Positions 44,466 to 56,539 of a stretch of 64,000 nt of DNA are shown one piece after another. A program made the translations under genes and the position numbers. Source of the DNA: Effrenium voratum (Eukaryota > Sar > Dinophyceae > Suessiales > Symbiodiniaceae); the NCBI GenBank assembly GCA_963377175.1, contig CAUJNA010003817.1, positions 273,046 through 337,045 of the forward strand, written 5' to 3'. Within the stretch, counting starts at the first letter, position 1; every line of letters begins with the position of its first letter. A model generated the notes under the pieces. That model did not search any database, was not told where the DNA came from, and saw only the letters and a list, made by a program, of their open reading frames with translations.

Positions 44466-46472
44466 GCGGACTGAGCCGGAGGCTCTAAAGTTGATGCAGG
44501 CTGGTCCGGTCTTGAAAACTAAACTGTTGCATGGGCTATCATGGGTTTCTGTGTGACAAGGAATCTGCAAAGCAGCCTGAATGTCTGTACAACGGGTCTG
44601 ATGTGCTGGAACACTTGAAACGAGAGGCAAGTTGTATTGCCACCACGCCTTAAAGAAACACACACGACCTGCTGATTTGGCGGGCAGCTCTCCCAATGCA
44701 CAATATACTGCCAGCCCCCTTTTCAACACTTGCTTTGGCTTCCTTTGGATCCTTGACGCTCGCAAAATCTGAAACTTATGGGCAATTTCCTGGGTTTTGC
44801 ATTCCCCTCTCAAGAACTTGAGAAAACCCTTCTCGCCTTGTTCAAAGTGGGAAACCATTCGTGAGGTCCTTGACATGTGCCCTCCCCAACGAGGCGCAGG
44901 GTGTAGCAAGAGGTGCGATTTGCGTCCAGCCAGCCCTGCGGAAGCAGGTGCCGCGCCATGACGCCCCGGCCGATGGCGTCGGCCAAGTAGATCTCGGCGG
45001 CGGGACGCGACTTTGGGATTCGAGCGATCTTCAGAGAGCGCAACCATCAAACCACATTCTGATCCATCCACAAAAGAGCTGAGAAACAGTCGAATCAGAA
45101 CCAATTCGAAGGAATGTCTTATTGTCGTATCCGCCCAGATGATTGAAGAGCAGATCGCGCCCCAGCAACTCAAGCCGAGGCGGGTAGCTCACATGAGCAG
45201 GGGCAAGTGCATGAATCATGAATCTGTATGGAATGACAATATCCCTCGTGTTGGCAAGTTACATCGCCGCGGGTGAACAGGGCTCCTGGCAGAATCGCAT
45301 TGGCATTGCCCACTTCCATTAATCCTTCATGGAACAGAATTTGCCGTTGTTTGGCTCAAAGCCACCTGGCGGTCACCTGCTTCCTGCCTTCCAGGCACAA
45401 TATGCTCACATTTGCCCACCTCTGTCTCAGACTGGCTACATTGTCAGAACAATACAGAACCTCCCGGGGTATGCGCCAGGCCGAAAAGCCAGAGCCAAGA
45501 AAGCGTCCATTTCAAGATGCGCGGCCTGGTCTGGGAGAAACAGCTTGTTTATTGCTGGCTCCGTTGCATGTCACCAAATTTGATCTCGGTTCAACAAGGT
45601 CAAGGCCGCAACAGAAACAACTTGTAAGCATCTCTCAAACAGAAACAACTGCCTGCCTCAGAGGACGCGCAACTCCTGTGTGTGTGTCGGAAATGCCAAG
45701 CAGCGCAGGGAAACAGCAGACAATCTGCGAGCAAGAGCAGCCATCCATCCTGCAAGCAAATCAGGGCAGCGCCCGCAATGGCAGCCTCAGCTTCCACCAA
45801 ACAGCCCGGGTGAATGCATCTTGGTCAGCTGAACAATGCCGATTGTCGCATTGCTGGAATACCTGGCTCTGGCTGCATTGGGGATATCCAAATTGTACTC
45901 TCAAAACTCGACATTTAAAGATGGTCCCAAGTTCCTCACCTCCTCAACCCTCTCCCCCCCCGTCATGGTCAGGACTATCAGCCCTCCCCCCCCCCCCACG
46001 GTCCTGTGGTGGAGTTGCGGTAGTTCAGGGTTGGTTTAGGGTTGGCTTAGGCTTGGTTTGGGGGTTTCTTCGGCTTGGTTTCGAACGGATTTCGGCTTGG
46101 TTTCAGCTTGTTTTGGGTTGGTTCAGGCTGTGCTGAGGGTGCGCTTGTCAGCCGGGAGCAAATGAAACGCTTCTTCACCTTCAAGGCTTTCAGCAACCCA
46201 GCATCAGGTCACAGCCTCCAACTATTCCCCTCTGCTTGTTTTTTCTTTGCAAGGCGCAGCATGAAGCTTTACAAAGCTTGCTACGGATGACAGGATGTCA
46301 ACCTGCCACAAGCGCTCTGTGTAAGTTCAAACTGTGCACCTGCACTGCCTGCGCTTGCAACATTGTACTGGCTCACTGATGCGACTGTAGCAAAAGCTAA
46401 GCATGGAGCCCGTTCCTGTCCTGTACAAATGGGCCAACGGGCCAAAAGTCGGCCGAGAGTGCACTGGCAGTC
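44466..46472. other. No recognised gene; one possible exon and a telomere-like tract
   Basis: The minus strand at about 45010-44870 is GC-rich and reads AAEIYLADAIGRGVMARHLL and then TLRLVGEG, a plausible exon of unknown identity. The 287-aa plus-strand frame starting at 45273 shows no motif and ends in a repeat-derived tail. At 46015-46125 the sequence repeats GGTTTAGGGTTGG-like words. Confidence 0.4.
46015..46130 (+). repeat. Degenerate telomere-like tract (GGTTTAGGGTTGG)
   Basis: Words such as GGTTGGTTTAGGGTTGG, CTTAGGCTTGGTTT and GGTTTCGG recur. The unit is related to the plant/algal-type telomere TTTAGGG but is degenerate. An inverse-orientation tract with CCCTAAACC words lies at 49262-49495. 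Confidence 0.5.
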
Positions 46473-47006
46473 CTAGTCCAGCCGGTATTGCTCGAAACAT
46501 GGATCTCCCCTAAAGTCGCACCAGTCGTTGTGCAGCTGGCAGAGACCATTCCCACCACAGGCGCTTGCGGGGCTCATCCAGTCAAAGACTTTGCAGCCAA
46601 CCGTGTTGGTGCATTTCATGCGACAACCAGCGGCCGTTGCAGTGTTGTACTCAGCCATTTGGGTGGTCAACGAATCGCATCGACCTACTCCATAAAAGTT
46701 GTAGGTTGGGTTTGTGGGCTGCGCGGCGCAGTCCAAATAGTAGTCCTTCGCCTTCTCATCGTAGCAGTTGCCGCTGTTGGGCGAGCAGAACGGCTTGCCA
46801 CCGCAGGAGGCACAGCAATCAGGACGGCACTCCATGTAGTAGTCCCTGTCCTTTTGGTCGTAGCACTTCCCGGTGCTGGGCGAGCAGAAGGGCGTGCGGC
46901 AGGTGGTGCAACACCATTGGAAGGGCCAGTTCAGGGACCTCCACCGGAGCGCCGGCTCTGCAGCAGCGAGCCACCACCAAGCCACGTACCACGCGTAAGA
47001 TGCCAT
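46473..47006 (-). CDS. Small Cys-rich secreted-type protein with two CxSPxxGxCY repeats and a PAN/Apple-like C-terminus
   Basis: One uninterrupted frame of 177 aa from ATG at 47006 to TAG at 46473. Residues 1-22 are Trp/Ala-rich and hydrophobic, a weak signal peptide or anchor. Two modules follow, PFCSPSTGKCYDQKDRDYY and PFCSPNSGNCYDEKAKDYY, each closed by Cys pairs. The C-terminal 75 residues (GRCDSL, AAGCRMKCTNTVGCKVFDW, CQLHNDWCDF) have the Cys spacing of a PAN/Apple-like fold. I infer an extracellular, disulphide-rich binding protein, ligand unknown. The modules are about 60 percent identical to each other, suggesting internal duplication. No intron is needed. The start could lie further upstream if an exon was missed. 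Confidence 0.68.
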   Translation of the reverse strand: MASYAWYVAWWWLAAAEPALRWRSLNWPFQWCCTTCRTPFCSPSTGKCYDQKDRDYYMECRPDCCASCGGKPFCSPNSGNCYDEKAKDYYLDCAAQPTNPTYNFYGVGRCDSLTTQMAEYNTATAAGCRMKCTNTVGCKVFDWMSPASACGGNGLCQLHNDWCDFRGDPCFEQYRLD

Positions 47007-47519
47007 GGCTTCGAGGTTAGAAGGTCCAAGAGCCTAACACTCGAAGAGCTTGACTGCACTCTTCGGCGAAACCATTCACTGAATCTCTCAAAAAAAAAAC
47101 ACCCTCAAACCTCAGTTGAACGCTTGACTCAAGCCGCGCAAAGCAGATTCTTGCAGCGCTCAAAGCGAGGTTGGGAAAATTATTTGAACAGCCAACTCCT
47201 GGCCCAACTCCTTCAAAGGTAAACTGAAAAAAGGTTGCAACTGGTGAAACATGGTTTTGCACGTTGAATCACCCAAACCCTTTCCTTGTGCTCCCAGCTC
47301 TGCCTTCCGAGGCGCCATGCCGAAGAGCCGCACTAGCCACTTCTCCGACAAGCACTTTGCCAGCTGCCCCTGGAGGAAAACGAAAGCTGACGCGGAAGGC
47401 AAGCGCTAATTCCAAAAAGGGCGACACCATCCAGGAAAGATGTAACAAAAAAGACGCCTCTTCCAAATCTGACCTCTCTGCTGCAGGAAACCTCTGTGGA
47501 AAAGGAGGCGTATATCTAT
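47007..47519. other. No recognised gene upstream of the Cys-rich gene
   Basis: A short plus-strand stretch at 47315-47408 (MPKSRTSHFSDKHFASCPWR) could be a terminal exon but has no known match. No promoter motif could be defined. Nine consecutive A residues occur near 47091. Confidence 0.35.
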
Positions 47520-49160
47520 TATATATTCGCCTCGGCCTGAAAGGGGCCAAGGGCGCTCAGATCTCTTCTCCAAAGAGAACCCCCCCCCCCCACCCATGTC
47601 GGCTGGACCCAAAATCCTGTCCGGCGGGCCTTGAAATTTTCGGGGTTCGTCGGCGTCCAGCTCCATGGGTCCATTTTTGTCCCAAGTCATCCAGCAAGCC
47701 CAGCCCAGCCAGGCCGGCCCCAAGGTCAGGTTTGTCTAACGTGTCTGAGACTGGCCTCAGGCCAACGGTGTCTGAAACTGGTCTCAAGCTATGCCAGCCA
47801 CCAAGCCCGTCTGACGTGGCCCAGCCCTCAGTCCGGCTGCCCAAGCAACTCAGCCCAGGCTGGCCAGACCTTGACCTCCTGCTCGCGTCTGGCCCCAAAT
47901 CAGCCAGCAGGCCCCGTCTCAAAGTTTGCCAGCCTGAGACTAGCCTCAGGCCCAGTCCCTCAGCCCGCCTGCTGGCGTGTCTGCGACTGGCCTCAGGCCC
48001 AGCCCAGCCAACTCGCCACCCAGCCTCAGGCCCAAGTGTGTATGAAACAGGCCTTGCCCATCCAGCAACCCGCCCAAGCACAGCTCAGCCCAGCCCGCCC
48101 AGCCCAAGTTCCAGGCACAACCAGCAGCCTGGTCCGGCTGCCCGGCAGCCAGCAACCCACCCATGGCTTCGCAGCCTTGTGGCTGAGACTAGCTTCAGGC
48201 CCAGCCCAAAAGCCTGCCCAGCCCAGGCCCCAGCGCATCTCAGAGCATGCCAGCCACTACCAGCCCCCAACTCCCAGACCAGCAGGCTCAGCCCAGTGTG
48301 GTTTGTCTAACGTGTCTGAGACTGGCCTCAGGCCAACGACCAGTCTGAGACTGGTCTCAAGCTATGCCAGCTACTCAGCAGCCCAGGCTGACCAGGCCCC
48401 TTCAGCGCAGTCTGAGACTGGTCTCAAGGTATGCCAGCCTGAGACTAGCCTCAGGCCCAGTCCCTCAGCCCGCCTGCTGGCGTGTCTTACGTGTCTGCGA
48501 CTGGCCTCAGGCCCAGGCCAGCAACTCGCTACCCAGCCTCAGCCCATCCAGCGACCCGCCCAAGCACAGCTCAGCCCAGCCAGCCGAAGTTCCAGGCGCA
48601 ACCAACACCATAATCCAGCTGCCCAGCACCACCCATGGCTTCGCAGCCTCGTGGCTGAGACTAGCTTCAGGCCCAGCCCAACCAGCAACCCGCCTAAGCC
48701 AACCCCACCCAAGCCCACCCGGTTTGAGACTCGCAGGCCTATCTAGCGCCGAGACTGGGCCTCACCAGCCTGGGCTCAACTAGCGTCTAGCCCAGCCCAG
48801 TCCGCCTGCTGGCCAGGCCTGTCTGACGTGTCTGAAACTGGCCTCAGGCCCAGCCCAGCCATAGCCCAGCCCCCTCAGTGCGGCTGCCCAGCCCGCCGTA
48901 AACTAGCTTCAGCTCAACCAACAACCCACGCAAGCAAGGTCCAGCCAAGCTGCCCGAGACTAGCTTCAGGCCCAGCGCAGGCTTATCTGATGTGTCTGAG
49001 ACTAGCCTGTGGCCCAGCCCAACCAGGCGAGGCCGGCTTGTCTGACTTGTCTGAAGCCAGCTTCAGGTATTCGGACCTTCCCAACACTGGATTTCGGTGT
49101 TCCTGACCCTTCCCTCAAACTAGGCTGGGCCGAGGCGGGCAACGCGAAGCGTTTACAATA
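47520..49160. repeat. 1.6-kb composite repeat, copy 2
   Basis: It has the same left end (TATTCGCCTCGGCC, CCCATGTCGGCTGG, TTCGTCGGCGTCCAGCTCCA) and right end (TCAAACTAGGCTGGGCCGAG, GCGAAGCGTTTACAA) as copy 1 at 36604. The core is all in forward orientation, made of CTGAGACTGGCCTCAGGCCC and CAGCCCAGCC units. A segment around 48060-48250 is the inverse complement of copy 1 at about 37069-37220. Frames of 348 and 371 aa on the plus strand are repeat translations. Confidence 0.85.
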
Positions 49161-49960
49161 TGCATATATGGTACCATGTCCTGTGTTCCCAACCCCGCCC
49201 CCCCCCCCCGGCGCCCTATGGTATGGGCCTCCCCGGCTCGGGACCCCCCTCCGACAACCATCCCTAAACCACCACGCAACAACCCCGGCACTCCCGCAAC
49301 CTGAGCAATCCAACCCTCAACCAATCCAACCCTGAATCAATAACTTGAGCAGAAGGAACCTTAAACCCCTGTCTACAACCCTAATCCAACTCTAAACCAG
49401 CCCTAATCCATCCCAAATCCAACACCACAACCACCCCAAACCAACCCGAAACCAATCCTAAACCACCCCATCCTAAACCAACCCTGCACCACAGCCCAAG
49501 CACGGGCAACCTGTATGACGAGGGACGCTGCTATCATTTCTGCAAAGCTCTCTGATTGACAAGAGGCCTGCACTACCAAGTTGCATTTATACTCACGGCA
49601 AAACCATGTCGGCTGCGAACAACAGGTGAATAACGATGAGTTGGGTTCCGGGTTCAGAGCCCTTGAAGATCTCTTGTGAGTCTGCATGTTGCCCAACTTA
49701 TTGCGCTAACAACAGCATTCAAGCATCCACAGTAGGGTGTGACGAGGCATGTCTAACTGGATCTTGTTGTTGTCTCCCATGATCCAAAGAAAGACCTCAT
49801 GGGCGCTGCTGCAAAGTTTGATGTCTAAGGGATACCGCGAGTCCAAAATGAGCCCAAATTGACCGACACAGCACCTGCAAGCTGTGGTCTCATTCAAACT
49901 CCCGGCGTCGAAGCAGAATTTGCCTCTCCAAGAAGCTTCGCATGGGCTGCGCAACTATCA
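49161..49960. other. Telomere-like tract and unassigned sequence
   Basis: C-rich at 49196-49212, then degenerate CCCTAAACC-type words at 49262-49495. After that comes unassigned sequence. The 82-aa minus-strand frame at 49706-49954 has no recognised motif. Confidence 0.4.
49262..49495 (-). repeat. Degenerate telomere-like tract (CCCTAAACC on the plus strand)
   Basis: Recurrent CCTAAACCA, CCCTAATCCAACTC and AACCAATCCTAAACC words. It is the reverse complement of the tract at 46015 and shares flanking text such as CTGTGGTG near the junction. The two tracts bracket copy 2 of the composite repeat. Confidence 0.5.
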
Positions 49961-50030
49961 CCATCATCATCATCATCATCATCAGCATCATCATCATCAG
50001 CATCATCATCACCACCGCCACCACCAACGC
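49961..50030. repeat. CAT/CAC triplet repeat
   Basis: A run of CAT triplets with interspersed CAG and CAC, ending in CACCGCCACCACCAACG. It reads as poly-His in one plus-strand frame. No gene context. Confidence 0.85.
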
Positions 50031-50429
50031 CACTATCGCCTGAGTTTGCCTACCGACCAGAAATAAGCAGACGGCAACAAAACGCATTCGTCGGAACCGG
50101 CTACCAGTCACCAATTCACCTGGAGTGGACATATCTCGACAAGGGGTCATAAAGGGCACTGCGCAGCATGATCATAACTTGGCAAAACCACTTCGAAGAT
50201 TTACTACCAGAATCCTTCACCAGTGTGCTGGCACTTGCGATGAAAAACTTGGGAATGTCATCTTGACATGACATACACCTCACATCCTTCACTCCTTCCA
50301 TGGCATTGCTCACTGAATCGCCTTGGCCGACAATACTATTGCTCGTCCTGCAAAAAAGGCAATCATTGCGCGAAAGCCAAACAAGATGCCGCCTGACCCC
50401 TGATTTGACGCTGGGACCATCGTACCTCC

Positions 50430-50575
50430 CCCCCTGCCATGTCTCTCGGGCTGGCTTGAGAGCCGCCCGCCTGCAGCAGCTTGGCAGGGATGCTGGCCAG
50501 CAAGGTCAGGGCCACAAAAAAGCCGATGGTCTTCAGCTCCCACCCGTACTTCCTCAGCCGGACGTTTTCTTCAAG
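50430..50575 (-). CDS. Possible exon with one membrane segment
   Basis: After a CCAG acceptor the minus strand reads LEENVRLRKYGWELKTIG, FFVALTLLASIPAKLLQAGG and a short tail. A charged helix leads into about 18 hydrophobic residues, which looks like a real membrane-protein exon in a GC-rich island. I do not recognise the family. It could be a distal exon of the transporter gene at 54.8-56.5 kb, but the 4-kb gap filled with repeats makes that uncertain. Confidence 0.3.
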
Positions 50576-50802
50576 CTGGCAACCCGGCCAGAGTCAGAAT
50601 TCTCGCAACATGGCTGGATGACAAAACCCCGAGATCCAAGATGTGGATGGTAGGCGGCAGAAGATAAAACTCAAGACTTGAAGAATCCCTCGGAAGCGAC
50701 TCAAATAGGAGAAGAAAAACACACGACGACAAGGTCAGGGATGCAAAATGAGGACAAGCAAGTGGGCTCATTGACTTCCTCACAAGAATTTACAAGGCTA
50801 GA

Positions 50803-50858
50803 AGTCCTGCTGCTGCAGGTGCTGCTGGTGATGGTGCTGGTGCTGGTGCTGGTGCCGG

Positions 50859-50932
<74 letters not shown>

Positions 50933-51000
50933 CGGCGTCTGCTGGTTGTGGTTGTGGTTGTGGTTGTGGTTGTCGTTGTGGTTGTGCTGATGGCGGTTGC
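50803..51000. repeat. CTG triplet and TTGTGG hexamer tract
   Basis: CTG triplets with occasional GTG/CCG from about 50808 to 50940, then GTTGTG repeats to about 51000. It reads as poly-Leu, poly-Ala or poly-Ser depending on frame. It directly precedes the GT-rich region. Confidence 0.9.
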
Positions 51001-51012
51001 GCTAATGGTGCA

Positions 51013-52540
<1,528 letters not shown>

Positions 52541-52655
52541 GTGTCTGTTGGTGTTTCTGTTGGTGTTTCTGTTGGTGTTTCTGTTGGTGTTTCTGTTGTT
52601 TCTGTTGGTGTTTCTGTTGGTGTTTCTGTTGGTGTTGGTGTTTCTGTTGGTGTTT
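52541..52655. repeat. 12-bp TGTTTCTGTTGG tandem repeat
   Basis: About nine units of TGTTTCTGTTGG, some shortened to 9 or 6 bases. It is T/G-rich again, so strand composition switches a second time. Confidence 0.9.
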
Positions 52656-54054
52656 GTGTGCCTGATTCTGCTGAAGATTTCCGTTTGACTTCAGGATCAC
52701 ATCTAGTCTTCCAGGCCAAGAGTTCTGGGGATGGCCAAGACCCCTAAGTGGTGTTCCTTCTAGGATTGCGGCTCTTAGGTACCCACCAAACTTGCAGGCA
52801 AGAGAAAAAGCCCGCTTGGGCAGATATGCTCACCACTCACAGCATGGTTGTCTTTAAAATCCTTGAGCCTACAGCCCATCAAACTAATCCATTGTTTTCT
52901 CGATTGTGTGTTTCTGCTTGTGCGTGTGGTAGTTTGAGGTAGCATGCAAAAAAAGCACCTGCCGCTTGCAGTGCCCCTTTCTGAAGGAAAGGGTGGCACC
53001 AAATGCAACTTCATTTGTTTGATGGTGATGCAGATTTGTCATGTCTTGCAATTGCTCCTTCTTCAAACGACGCTTTGAGGTGTTTGTTCCTATGGGACTT
53101 CCATCCGCCCATCCATCCAGGCATCAAAGAATGAGGCATGACCTACAGTGCACGCGCACCTTCAACCTCGACCCTTCCTGCCTTGTTTGGAACACACAAC
53201 ATTGGAAATGATATTAGTCACAATCAAAACCCGGTATTAAAATGGTTGACCCAGAAACCATGTAAGGAAATATGTAGGCGGCCGAAACTATTTATGGCTG
53301 GGATTGTCCCTTACTAACCTTGATCTACCCAGGTTTTGATTGTGGCTCATATGATTGTTTCACGTTATCATGTGCAGAGAGTGCTGCTTGCTTCCAAGTT
53401 CTATATGCGAATAAGGCTGTCACCGTGCTTTGTGAACATTCCAAGCCAAATTCTCGTCAGGATCGGGTCTTGCTCTACATTAGACTTCAGCCATCGCCTA
53501 AGCTGATGAACACAATTCGCCAGCCTCCACCGTTGAAATCGCCAGGTTCCGTCACTAACACGCCGCAGGTCAAGACAAGGAGGCTTGCACCGAGGAGCTG
53601 CTGAAGGAAAAGAGCCGTGGCACCCTCCAGGGAGGAGATCAAATATCCTCGCAAGCAAGTCATCACCAAGCAGCCCACGACCTCAGTCCGGCCAGATCGG
53701 CTTGACCTCCGGGGCCGTTGTTCAACCCACCAAAGCTGTCTGGGAACTGGAGGTCAACGCTTCAGCCTACAGGAAAAGCTCCCGCATTCGACCAGAGGTG
53801 CAGCTCTGGCGTAGAAAAACTTCGGACACCAAATATCTCTCTCGCAAAAGTGTCGGACCGGCGGTCCCCAAACCTCGGTGAAGCGGCGACCTTCCGCTTC
53901 GAGGCGGACTCCTCCGGGTCCTGGCTGGCCTCCCTCGCCTCGGACGCAGGCGTCGCCAAAGCCAAAACCGGCGGCGTCCCTTTGGTTTGTGTCTAGCCGA
54001 ACTCAAGACTCATATGGGTGTGGCTCGATCATACAAAAGCAAATACCTCCAAAG
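52656..54054. other. No recognised gene; one possible exon
   Basis: The plus strand at about 53878-53985 is GC-rich and reads EAATFRFEADSSGSWLASLA and then AGVAKAKTGGVPL, a plausible exon of unknown identity. Elsewhere I see nothing assignable. Confidence 0.35.
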
Positions 54055-54152
54055 GTGTGGCTCAAAATTAAAGAGCTGGGGTTGCGCGGGGTTTAGTCTT
54101 TGGTTCCATTTACCAAGGTGCCATTTTGGTACCACTCTTTTGAGCCACAGCC
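54055..54152. mobile_element. MITE-like element with TGTGGCTCAAA termini, second copy
   Basis: The left end is GTGTGGCTCAAAATTAAAGA and the right end CTCTTTTGAGCCACAGCC, an inverted repeat longer than in the copy at 2640 (about 17 of 19 bases pair). The interior is about 60 bases. A partial GGGTGTGGCTCGATC lies just upstream at 54016. Confidence 0.65.
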
Positions 54153-54800
54153 ATATCAATGCGAAATCTTGGCCTTTACTCGAGGAACCTCGGAAAGGGC
54201 CAGGAGGTTCCTTCTTCGCGCATGATGTATCGCCTCCCGAAGCTTTGATCGTGATGCTTCAAGACATGCGCCCACTTTTGCTCAACGCCAAGAAATCTCT
54301 GCCAATACAAAACCATTGACTATAGGCCTTGCTATAATCCTTGTTTCACAAGGTAGTAGAACTACCGCAAAACAAATGGCTTGCCCACTGTTGCACTGAC
54401 CTCGGGGGCTGGGAGGGTCTGGGGTTTGCGATTGTTAGAGCTTAGACTTTGGGATCGTTGGGCTCATCTTTCAGTCTTTATTTTAGGGCTTGGAATTTTA
54501 GGCCTTAGGGTTTTTGGTTTAGGGCTTCAGGGTGAGAGCGGGGCTTCCGGAAGACCAAGAAGGTACAGGGTGACTGGAGGAACAATAGGAAAAAACAGCA
54601 GAATCTCTGCAGAGGCTTCACTTTTCCTGCACAGCCTAAGTTCGTACGGGGCCCTGAGAAAGGGTTCGGATTCTCAGCTTCCCGCAAGAAATGGCCGTGC
54701 AGAGTGACAACTTGTCAAGCAACCATCTCCAGATCGTCGTCCAAGGCTGGGAAAAGCAGCGCGACCTGAGGCCAAGGTCAACACCCAAACCCTAAACCAC
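54153..54800. other. Unassigned sequence with TTTAGGG-like words
   Basis: At 54400-54535 words such as TTTTAGGGCTTGG, CCTTAGGGTTTTTGG and TTTAGGGCTTCAGGG occur. They are degenerate and not a true telomere. No gene is recognised. Confidence 0.4.
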
Positions 54801-54819
54801 ACTTGAGTCACAAAGCCCA

Positions 54820-56520
54820 CCTGAAAATAAACGAGGCATGGAAAATCCAATCCAAGCGGAGTGCCGCAAGGAGGACGCCGAAGGCCAGGATGCTTTGCAT
54901 CACTCCCAGCTGCCAGAATTGGATGCCGAAGTCCCCGAGGCAAGGACTGGCCTGCCGCTCACGCGCCTTGAGTATGACCTGTTGATTTGCTGACATACCT
55001 TTGGACAGCTGGAGTTGACACATTGCACACACCCAGCTCGAACATTTCCAGCAGTATGTGCCACAAAAAGAGCCACGCAGAGCAGTTGAGCTAGGCGGCA
55101 GCATGGTAGAAGGAAGCCAAGAGCGGACCAAGGCCACACCCAAGCATGTTGGAGAAGAGGAAGCGGACCATAAACCTGAAACGAGGTAAGGAGGTCGCTT
55201 TTCATCCAGGCAAGACTGCACTTGCGTGGAGAAGCACCAGGAAAACCACCACAAAGCAAAGAGGTTCGGACAATGTGATTTGATCCCTGGGAAAAGTGGG
55301 GGAAATTTGGATTGCTGACCGCTTTCCGAGGCAAAAGTTCTACCATCCATCCATCCATCTATCCATCCATCCCATTCCATTCATCCATCCATTAAATGTT
55401 TTGCGTCGGCCTGGACTTCTGCGACCCGCTGCCCTTGGCGATGCACACCAGGCCCAGCTGCGAGGCGGCGCCAGCGCCCAGGCCTTGCAGCAACCGGCTG
55501 CACAGCAGGAGGAAGCCCAGCGCCCCTCCTCCTTCGCGAACCAATCCGGTCAACCCGTGAACCCGTTTTATGGCGGCGCTGAAAAACCTCCGTGCAGTGT
55601 AGCTTGAAGTTCCAGGAAGCAAGAAACTGCACCTTAAGTATGTTAAGCATTCGATACGTGTGTGTGTGTGTATAGATCAAAGAATGATTGAGAAAGGGGA
55701 ACTATTCTTTTGGAAGAAGAAGCCAAAATAATATCACTGCCCACTACATACATCCGAGAAATAAAGCCCTGCACTTCTGGATTCGAAGTCCAGAAAAGGG
55801 GAACAGGCTTTCTGCGTGCTCTCAGGATGGAGCTGCACAAGGCCTATCATAACCAGAAATAGCCTTGCTTGCAAGTGGACCAGCCTCCAAATGCGTTCAA
55901 TGAAACATGATCAATCGGGTGAGTGTATCCAACAAGAACTCTGTCGATTTTCGAGCCAGATATGCTGTCATCAATAGGACAGCAACAGGACAGCAACATT
56001 GCCAATTTGATTCCCCAAACCATGCAAGTGGCAAAGTCTGAGTTCCTTGCAGCTCTCAATGTTTCCACACTTGCAGCACCCCCTTGCCACACATTTCAAG
56101 CATTCTGCCATCTTGATTTCGGCTCCCACCTTTCCCAGCATAGATGAGCCCGGTTGGCACGCAGTACAGGATCGGGCCAGCCACGTACAACGTCAGCGCC
56201 GCCATCATGGTCGCCCTGGCCTGTCACTCGATTAACTCGACACGCGCTCATATGAACTCCTTTTGCCCGCTGGGCTTCGGAGAAATACGAAGAACCACTT
56301 GGGAAAGATCAACATGCCGTGGTTTCCCCAAAAAACCAAGTTCTTGCCCTCGGCCTGTCGCCACAGATCTGGCTGGAAGTTCTGGACCAAGGCCAAGAAG
56401 GCGGCGCCAAGGAGACTTCCGGCCATGAAGATGCCGATGAACAGGCCCGAGAAGGCCACGGACTGCCCCACACTTGCGGAGACGTCGTATGCATCCACCA
56501 GAGCTGCCGTGTTGCTCGCT
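54820..56520 (-). CDS. Multi-exon major facilitator superfamily (MFS) transporter, partial
   Basis: Minus-strand exons in order: about 56515-56335 (LVDAYDVSASVGQSVAFSGL, FIGIFMAGSLLGAAFLALVQ, ending PDLWRQAEGK); about 56224-56150 (RATMMAALTLYVAGPILYCV); about 55515-55405 (GFLLLCSRLLQGLGAGAASQ, LGLVCIAK); about 55176-55100 (FMVRFLFSNMLGCGLGPLLA); and possibly about 54975-54840 (FWQLGVMQSILAFGVLLAAL). Together they give the first half of a 12-helix MFS protein: helix 1-2 with a Gly-rich loop, helix 3, the R..QG.G.G helix-4 motif and the GLGP helix-5 motif. Substrate cannot be deduced. Exon ends are approximate, and a stop follows the GLGP exon in frame, so a donor must precede it. The C-terminal half was not found, so the gene may be truncated or extend through the repeats. 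Confidence 0.58.
55340..55395. repeat. CATC tetranucleotide tract
   Basis: CCATCCATCCATCCATCTATC-type run inside an intron of the transporter gene. Confidence 0.85.
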
Positions 56521-56539
56521 AGAATATTGCCTCGGTCTC

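Noticed and set aside
42611..44556. Open frames of 600-630 codons on the plus strand and 482 codons on the minus strand
   Set aside because: They are translations of the ACAT/CATTA microsatellite (HTYI and MYVC repeats), with only short non-repeat ends.
45273..46136. 287-aa plus-strand frame
   Set aside because: No motif, mixed composition, and a tail made of the GGTTTAGGG-like repeat.
47264..48746. 348-aa and 371-aa plus-strand frames rich in Pro, Ser, Ala and Gln
   Set aside because: They lie in copy 2 of the composite repeat and translate its CAGCCCAGCC units.
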